64,000 nt of DNA, taken from assembly GCA_032164295.1 (NCBI GenBank), contig JAJHTX010000003.1, positions 2,728,001-2,792,000 of the forward strand. Direction: 5' to 3'. Made by a program: the position numbers and the translations under genes. This DNA comes from Inonotus obliquus. Lineage: Eukaryota > Basidiomycota > Agaricomycetes > Hymenochaetales > Hymenochaetaceae. The notes under the pieces were generated by a model. That model did no database searches, was not told where the DNA came from, and worked only from the letters and a program-made list of their open reading frames with translations. This document shows positions 58,200 through 64,000 of the stretch, one piece after another (within the stretch, counting starts at the first letter, position 1; every line of letters starts with the position of its first letter).

Positions 58200-60109
58200 A
58201 TTCCCGCTGCGCAGGATGAATACAGCCGAGCCTCGTGGCCACGGGAATTAAATTTCTTGCTATCCGCTCAGATGTCAGAGCCAGTAACTAGTTCGTACAG
58301 GACGTAAGCTACGGACGCATATATTCTCTCTTGATAGAAGGTATTCGTCAAGTACCCGAGGATAGACCCAATCCTACGTGGGAAATTAGATTCACACGGA
58401 ACCTAGATAAAAGGACTGAGTGGACATACAACATAGTCACGAAAACGGTGCCGACTTGCCCAAGATTGAAATGGTGCAACTGCTCAAACGCGGGTGCAAT
58501 AGATCTGTTCCCGTGTCATCAGCGCCGACTGCAACATACGAATCTGATGAACGCCACCGACTCAATAAGAACATATAGAATGCCCCAGGCGAAGCCGACC
58601 CATATCTAATCGATGATGCTTAGTAAATTATCACGGAAGCACCTTGACCGTACTCACACTGAAGGAAGCAACCACGGGTTCGGTCAAGAGCAAATCTAAA
58701 GAGATCATCAGACCCCAAATCAATCGCACACCGACTAATCATACTCACGAATAGGTCGAGTGCAAGAAACCAGAATTAACGAGGTTAAACTCCGACGTTC
58801 ATCTTCAGTTCGCGCTCTGTAACGAAGATCGCATGTGTCCTTCCGTAGCTTCCTTGCAAGTCTCGTCAAAAGAACAGATGAACGAGTCTCCTTCATAACA
58901 AAAATTACAGCTAGTAACATGGCACCTGTAACGCTACGTTACCAAACAAGGAATGAGTAAACGGCAAAGAAACGGAAGAAATAACAAACACCATGTGGAT
59001 CCATTGAATCCAGCGCCATTCGAGATGTCTATTCATGGAAATCCAGCCAGCGCCCACCGGACCTAAGCCAGTGGCACTGATAGCAGCGATTGAAAATACT
59101 GCCATGGGTACTCCGCGTCTGCCGATAACAAAAGAACATCAAAGTTGTATATAGAAGAATTAGACATTACTGGGCAGTGCTTACTCGTGTGGAGCCCAAA
59201 TATCCGCGATAGTGCCTCCTACCATCGTTGAGCCTGTTGATCCCGCTGCACCGGCAATAAAACGTAAGATAATCACTGTTTGAATGTTCTCGGCACTAAA
59301 AACGGCAGGAGCATGAGTTTACGGAATCATGAAAAGACCGATAATACACGACTTACAGAGCAACACCGAGGTGAGTCAAAAGAAGGATAAGAGTTGAACC
59401 GACATAGAGAGGTTGTCGACCGAATTCTTCGCTTAGTGGAGCAAGGACCATAGGGAAGATGGCAAAGCCCAGTGCGTAGACACTTAGGCCCACAGTTGCT
59501 TGAAACTGTGTGCAGTTTAGATCGCGCTCCATTGATACATATCCCATCGCGTAGGTTGATGCAACGGCCGCTGATAAAGAAGCGTGGGTGCATGGTACAT
59601 GAGAAAAGTGAGACGATATTGCACGTACCAACAAGACCAGTTAGACCGGACGAAACGAAAGTTATGGCCCATTTCCGAACACGCGAGAAGTTGGCTGGGT
59701 TTCTGGTGTCTCCTTCCTCCCAATCAACCTGGGCAATGGAGTAACTTCAGAGCGGGCTACACTGATTCGGAGGCCGAGTCCTACGCACATATAGTATTTC
59801 CTCCGCCTCGGACGAGGACGCAACAATATCAGCTTGCTTCTCTCTCTCGGAGTCGTCCTCATCTGTACCGTCATGCTTGTCCAGTCGCTTTTCGAGATGA
59901 CGGTGCTCGCTTGATAAAGCTCTGACAAGATTCTGAGGAAGCCCCTGCTCTAGCTCACGAGCAGATAATCGGGAGCTCATGCTTAACCGCGCACCAGTAC
60001 ATTCCTGTACTGCGTCGACACGGCAAACTGCTATATGCTCGAAAGGCGTCTCATGATGGGGCACTTCAGGAAGGGTGCTATTTGCTATGCTAGCTGGAGT
60101 GTCTGTCAT
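57602..60109 (-). CDS. Major facilitator superfamily transporter (DHA1, Tpo/Flr1-like)
   Basis: Proton-antiport drug or polyamine exporter type, plasma membrane, 12 helices. From the ATG at 60109 a long hydrophilic head (MTDTPASIANS...SEAEEI) precedes VDWEEGDTRNPANFSRVRKW. Membrane segments follow: ITFVSSGLTGLV, ASTYAMGYVSMERDLNCTQF, GLSVYALGFAIFPMVLAPLS (with motif A-like EEFGRQPLYV) and FSIAAISATGLGPVGAGWIS. The central loop is MKETRSSVLLTRLARKLRKD, and EARLYSSCAAGILFPLSMLI comes next. The last exons read YLADW, YGPFASSALAGQSLSR, GTIFPLFTTQMYNALTFKWA and MPIPFI, ending LFRWGPQIRARSKFVSQ at 57602. Many short introns. Substrate unknown. Confidence 0.88.
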
Positions 60110-60756
60110 GGACAGAGTAGGAGGGAAAGGAGAGTAGGGAGATGTGATGCTTAGACATATTCCAACCAGCTTATATTCTGCCGGAGGATACTTTTCTTCG
60201 ACTGATCATGAACCAACCGATGAACGGCCCGAAGCCGATCCTTGTCAGTAGCAATTCCCGCCCGATAAGGTAACCATCTCTGCCAACCCTCACTAATCAC
60301 GTGTATCGACAGTCTTTCACTTCTTTCACTTACTTTCTCTGCTGGTCTCTGGGTTCTGAACTCTTTCACTAACTTTGCAACACGATAGAGCCTTATGATC
60401 AAGAATGGGGCATGGGAAGAGAACTGGATCCTCATTGGTTCTATCTTTGTAATGGGTGTGACTTCACTCCGATACTTCCGTGATCTGTTTATACAATCCA
60501 TGTTACCAGACAGACGAGTACTTGACGATTGTTTGAAAATCCTCGACTCTAAGGATATGTAAAGTTGCACCACCTTTCTCATTTTTTACTCATGCATGTA
60601 GTCTTCTTTATAATCCTCGACTCTAAGGATTAGTGATGTTTCACGCCACCTTTCTCATTTTACTCATGCATGTAGTCTTCTTTATGGCTGAGATCCCTAC
60701 GAGTAACTTAAGGGCGGACTCACTCACACGTACGAGATGCCACTAGCCCTTTCAGC
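60110..60756. other. Divergent region between the MFS gene and hydrolase 1
   Basis: Contains a two-copy tandem repeat (60538-60688) and probably both promoters. A minus frame of 143 codons (60151-60582) has no family resemblance. Confidence 0.35.
60538..60688. repeat. Tandem repeat, two copies of about 75 bp
   Basis: AATCCTCGACTCTAAGGAT starts both units (about 60538 and 60615). Both end in CATGCATGTAGTCTTCTTTA. The units differ by a few substitutions and short indels. Confidence 0.85.
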
Positions 60757-62016
60757 ATGCCACTCATCACCGTCGACGACAAGGGAAACAGTCTTTATTA
60801 CGAAGATACAGGACCTCCCCCCAACTCAGAGAGTCTTTACACTACTTTGATAATCGTTCATGGTACTGGGTTTCACGGGCGTGAGTGACTAGTTCACTTC
60901 TCTCTGACTAGCCCGCCCTGACCTAACCTTCCCTCTTCAGAGATATTCAGACGTCTCCTCCCGCTGGCTGCTCGGCATGACATTAGGCTCGTTCTCGTCA
61001 ATCGAAAGGACTACCCGCATTCCTCGCCATATACCGAAGAAGACCTAGAGAAAATCAGGGTCAACAATTCTGATACGCATAACGAGTTCGCAAGGGCACG
61101 AGCAATAGAATTTGCTCGATTTATCAAGGTTATTGTTGAGAAGGGGAAACTACCGAGGGCTTCGAGCGATTGGAAACGAGGAGGTGTAGTCTTGCTGGCT
61201 TGGTCATCTGGAAACAGCTATACGCTTCCACTATTGTCTTATGCCGAGTCCATTCCAGAGGATACGAGGCAGGCTATAGAGCCTTACCTTCGCTCGCATA
61301 TAGTATTTGGTAAGAATTGCATATCGACCATCTCGTTCTTCCAGTCAAGCTCATATTTATTCGCGGCATAAAAAGATGCTCCACGATGGATACTGGGAGT
61401 CACCCCGATGCCAGACGTCCTAAGAGATCCCAACTTAACCGAGGAAGAACGAGTTCGGAGCTTCAACGACTGGGTATCTGCTTATTACACTCACAAAAGC
61501 GTCACTTCACGCAACAAAGAAGACTTGCAATTCATCACACCTTCAGGTCCCGCCAAATCTCGAAAAAGTACAATCGAGGTAATGACTGCAGAAGAAATTA
61601 AAGAAACAACGTATCCTTCTGCTATACCGCGTAGCGAAATTGCTGCGAGAACGGCCGGTCCTGAGATTTACGCTGAACGTATTCGTCTAGCGTTATTTGA
61701 TGATAAATTGGCGAAGAATTATTTGCCGCGCGTGGGCGTGGATGTGGTTTGGTGTGAGAAGTCGACGTGGGTTTGTGTTGATCTCGCCTGGGAACTTCAG
61801 AAGGTACGAGAGAAGGTGGATGAAGACGAAGGAATCGAGAGTGGAAGGAAGTTGAATATCACAATGATGCCTGGGATGAACCATTTCGTGAGTGAAAGTC
61901 TAAATTTTATCTCTGGGGTGTGATGTATGGCTAAGGCTTTTTATTTTTTATAGGCTCACTGGGATGAACCGGAGAGGACTATGGAGTTCCTGAAGAACGT
62001 TATTGATCCTCAATGA
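60757..62016 (+). CDS. Alpha/beta-hydrolase-fold protein, tandem copy 1
   Basis: Start at the ATG at 60757 (PLITVDDKGNSLYYEDTGPP). TLIIVHGTGFHG is the oxyanion-side HG motif. After an intron come EIFRRLLPLAARHDIRLVLV and NRKDYPHSSPYTEEDLEKIR. The nucleophile elbow is VVLLAWSSGNSY (Ser in WSSGN, not the usual GxSxG). Later blocks are DAPRWILGV, VDVVWCEKSTWVCVDLAW and MMPGMNHF (catalytic His), then AHWDEPERTMEFLKNVI. Four exons; stop at 62016. This resembles a fungal group of small hydrolases of unknown substrate. Directly followed by a paralogue in the same orientation. Confidence 0.8.
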
Positions 62017-62306
62017 AGCTAGGTTATCTTACAGGAACTTGATATACTGGACTGTATGCGTCCAGTCGTCAGCTCAGGTACAATATTCCTTCGGACTGCT
62101 TCCAGATGGTTGGTTCAATGTAGACCGATGAGGAGAGAGTACTGATAATGCTAATTCCATCGCTCGCGCTTGCCCAACTCTTTGTCGGCTATACATATGG
62201 AAACATGGATGAGTATGAGAGTCCTTCTTGTGTAATCGGATCCACAGAGCGTGCCCGAACATAAAAGGAGAATCGCCCCAAAAAACACTTTAAGTTGTGC
62301 TTTATA

Positions 62307-63626
62307 ATGTCGAGCGCCCAACAGTCCCTTCTAAGCTTTATCAAGGCCTCTTGTCAGGACCATGAACGCGGCCCCGCTACGAAGATGCCCTCCATCACCA
62401 TTGATGAACAAGGTAATAGCCTATTCTACGAAGATACCGGCGTACCACCGCCCGGGGCAACATCGTACACTACTCTGATAGTTGTGCATGGGACGGCATT
62501 TCATGGAAGTGAATATTGCATTTATGGTCCCCTCAGGTTGATCGATTACTAATGATGTCTGTGTTGATGTAGAGATCTTCAAACATCTTATTCCATTCGC
62601 CTCCCAACATAACCTACGTCTCGTAATCATCAATAGGCGAGACTACCCTGGGTCATCTCCTTATACCGAAGAAGAACTTGAGAAGATTCGGGAGGATAAT
62701 GAATATACGAGTGATGAATTTGGCAAAACGCAGGCATCGGAGTTCGCGCAGTTTATCAAGACGTTTGTCGAGAAGGAAGGTATACCAAAGGCGTCGAATG
62801 ATTGGAAGTCTGGAGGGGTAGTTTTGTTATCTTGGTCGTCTGGGAATGGATATACGTTCCCGCTCCTGGCCTATGCGGATTCCGTTCCGGACAGTACGAG
62901 AGACGTCGTCGAACCCTACTTGCGCTCCCATGTTGTATTCGGTGAGTACCTCTGAAGCATTTCAATGTCTCCTCTGTCATGCTTAAGAAGTTGCGAAGAT
63001 GCGCCACGTTGGATACTTGGTCTCCCGCCTCTCGAGCAACAAGTCAATCCACTCAAACTCAGTTCATTTTCCGAGGAAGAATGCATGCGCATCTTCGGTG
63101 CATCCGTCACAGCTTATTACGCCCACAAAAGCCTTACATCACGGAATCTCGATGACTTGCAATTCAGTCCCACCGACAACACCCGTAAAAGTATGACCTT
63201 TGAAGAAATATGCGAGACAACGTGTTACTCCGCCCTATTCCACAGCGAAGCCCCAATCCAAACTGCGAATCCGACCATATACGCTAGGCGTTTACGTCGT
63301 GCTCTGTTTGACGATGATGCTGCAAAAAGGTACTGGCCGAGATGTGGAATTGATGTGGTGTGGTGTGAGTGTTCGACGTGGGAGAGTGTCGATGTTATGT
63401 GGAATCTGAAAGCAATGAGGGAGAGGGCAGATGAAGAAGGGGTTGTTGGAAGGTTGACGAGATTCGTTATGATTCCTGGTGCTAATCATTTTGTGAGTAC
63501 ATTGCCTATAGGAAGAAGAGGAATGGCTGACTATGGTTGTGGCTTTGTTCTTTCATGACGCAGCCCCATTGGGACGAACCTGAGAAAACTATCGAGTTCT
63601 TCGCTGGTATTGTCAGCACTGCTTAG
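62307..63626 (+). CDS. Alpha/beta-hydrolase-fold protein, tandem copy 2
   Basis: Paralogue of the preceding gene. Two starts are possible: 62307 (MSSAQQSLLSF) or 62385 (MPSITIDEQGNSLFYEDTG), the second aligning with copy 1. It keeps TLIVVHGTAFHG, EIFKHLIPFASQHNLRLVII, RRDYPGSSPYTEEELEKIR, the elbow VVLLSWSSGNGY, EDAPRWILGL, VVWCECSTWESVDVMWNL, FVMIPGANHF and PHWDEPEKTIEFF. Intron positions match copy 1, so the pair arose by local duplication. Stop at 63626. The two differ widely (by eye about 60 percent identical), so the duplication is not recent. Confidence 0.8.
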
Positions 63627-64000
63627 AAGAGGCCCTATAGCTTCCCCGGTAATCTCGGTAGTGAAGGGACACTTCTTGGTATAATGATACATTGATGTTG
63701 TGCATATAAGAGTACCAAACCCGTAGTGTCGGTGCTGGTGCTGATTCCGTGACTACTAATGAAGGACCCGGATTCCATTAATTGTTGTTCTTCAAACTGT
63801 TCCACGCTCTTCCAGGACAGCCATGAAGGTACATCCCGTTTCGCAGCGTTTCGCGAAGCTCCCTATGCCCAATATGCACATGCCATCGCTTTCGACGGCT
63901 GAAATTCTGCGCCATATTGTCTGACTGTCCCATGAAGTGAGGTCGATCGGAGTTGACAAGATTTAGCGTGATTGCATGCAGATACACGGTAGTTTTTTGA
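63627..64000. other. Window end, nothing recognised
   Basis: 3' flank of hydrolase 2. A minus frame of 69 codons (63778-63987) has no family resemblance. Confidence 0.3.

Noticed and set aside
60151..60582. A 143-codon minus frame upstream of the MFS gene
   Set aside because: No family resemblance, and it covers the tandem repeat and promoter region; probably chance.

Overview
The window is nuclear DNA of a filamentous basidiomycete, most likely an agaricomycete. Genes are split by many 45-65 nt introns with GTRNGT donors and AG acceptors. The gene set is fungal (ROM2-like RhoGEF, Gyp2-type TBC protein, WDR5/Swd3, a two-domain ADE16/17 enzyme), and Crinkler-type genes and a USP7-like MATH fragment are present. 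Gene ends below come from homologous protein stretches joined over visible splice sites; exon edges not mentioned are approximate.

1-9 kb: a RhoGEF running off the left edge (-), a tRNA m3C methyltransferase (+) and an amino-acid permease (-). 9-14.3 kb: poorly recognisable sequence with at least three multi-exon minus-strand genes of unknown function. 14.4-25 kb: dense housekeeping genes, namely Zim17, a DHH phosphoesterase with a PIP-box-like tail, an HD-domain deoxynucleotidase, WDR5, an EngB-type GTPase and a SET protein. A Crinkler N-terminal fragment and an inverted copy of the WDR5/EngB promoter region lie among them. 25-27 kb: gene-poor, with a MITE. 26.9-37.1 kb: an EI24/RRT8-like membrane protein, ADE16/17, a Gyp2-type TBC protein and an unknown membrane protein.

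37.7-58.2 kb is the accessory part. Two Crinkler-kinase genes on the minus strand are the product of one tandem duplication whose unit also carried the 3' end of a neighbouring MFS transporter gene. A transposon nest of about 12.5 kb later split the two copies. The nest holds a truncated MATH/USP7-like fragment, a head-to-head pair of LTR-like elements (here 'A'), two nearly identical 1.58-kb LTR-like insertions in opposite orientation (here 'L' and 'R') with TG...CA ends and perfect 5-bp target duplications, and a dead LINE. The A, L and R sequences each have a reading frame of about 258 codons upstream of a TATA box. I do not recognise these proteins, and they look like one family of LTR-borne ORFs. 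This is the most novel item in the window.

58-64 kb: the complete MFS transporter gene (-) and a tandem pair of alpha/beta-hydrolase genes (+). No rRNA, tRNA or CRISPR array was seen.
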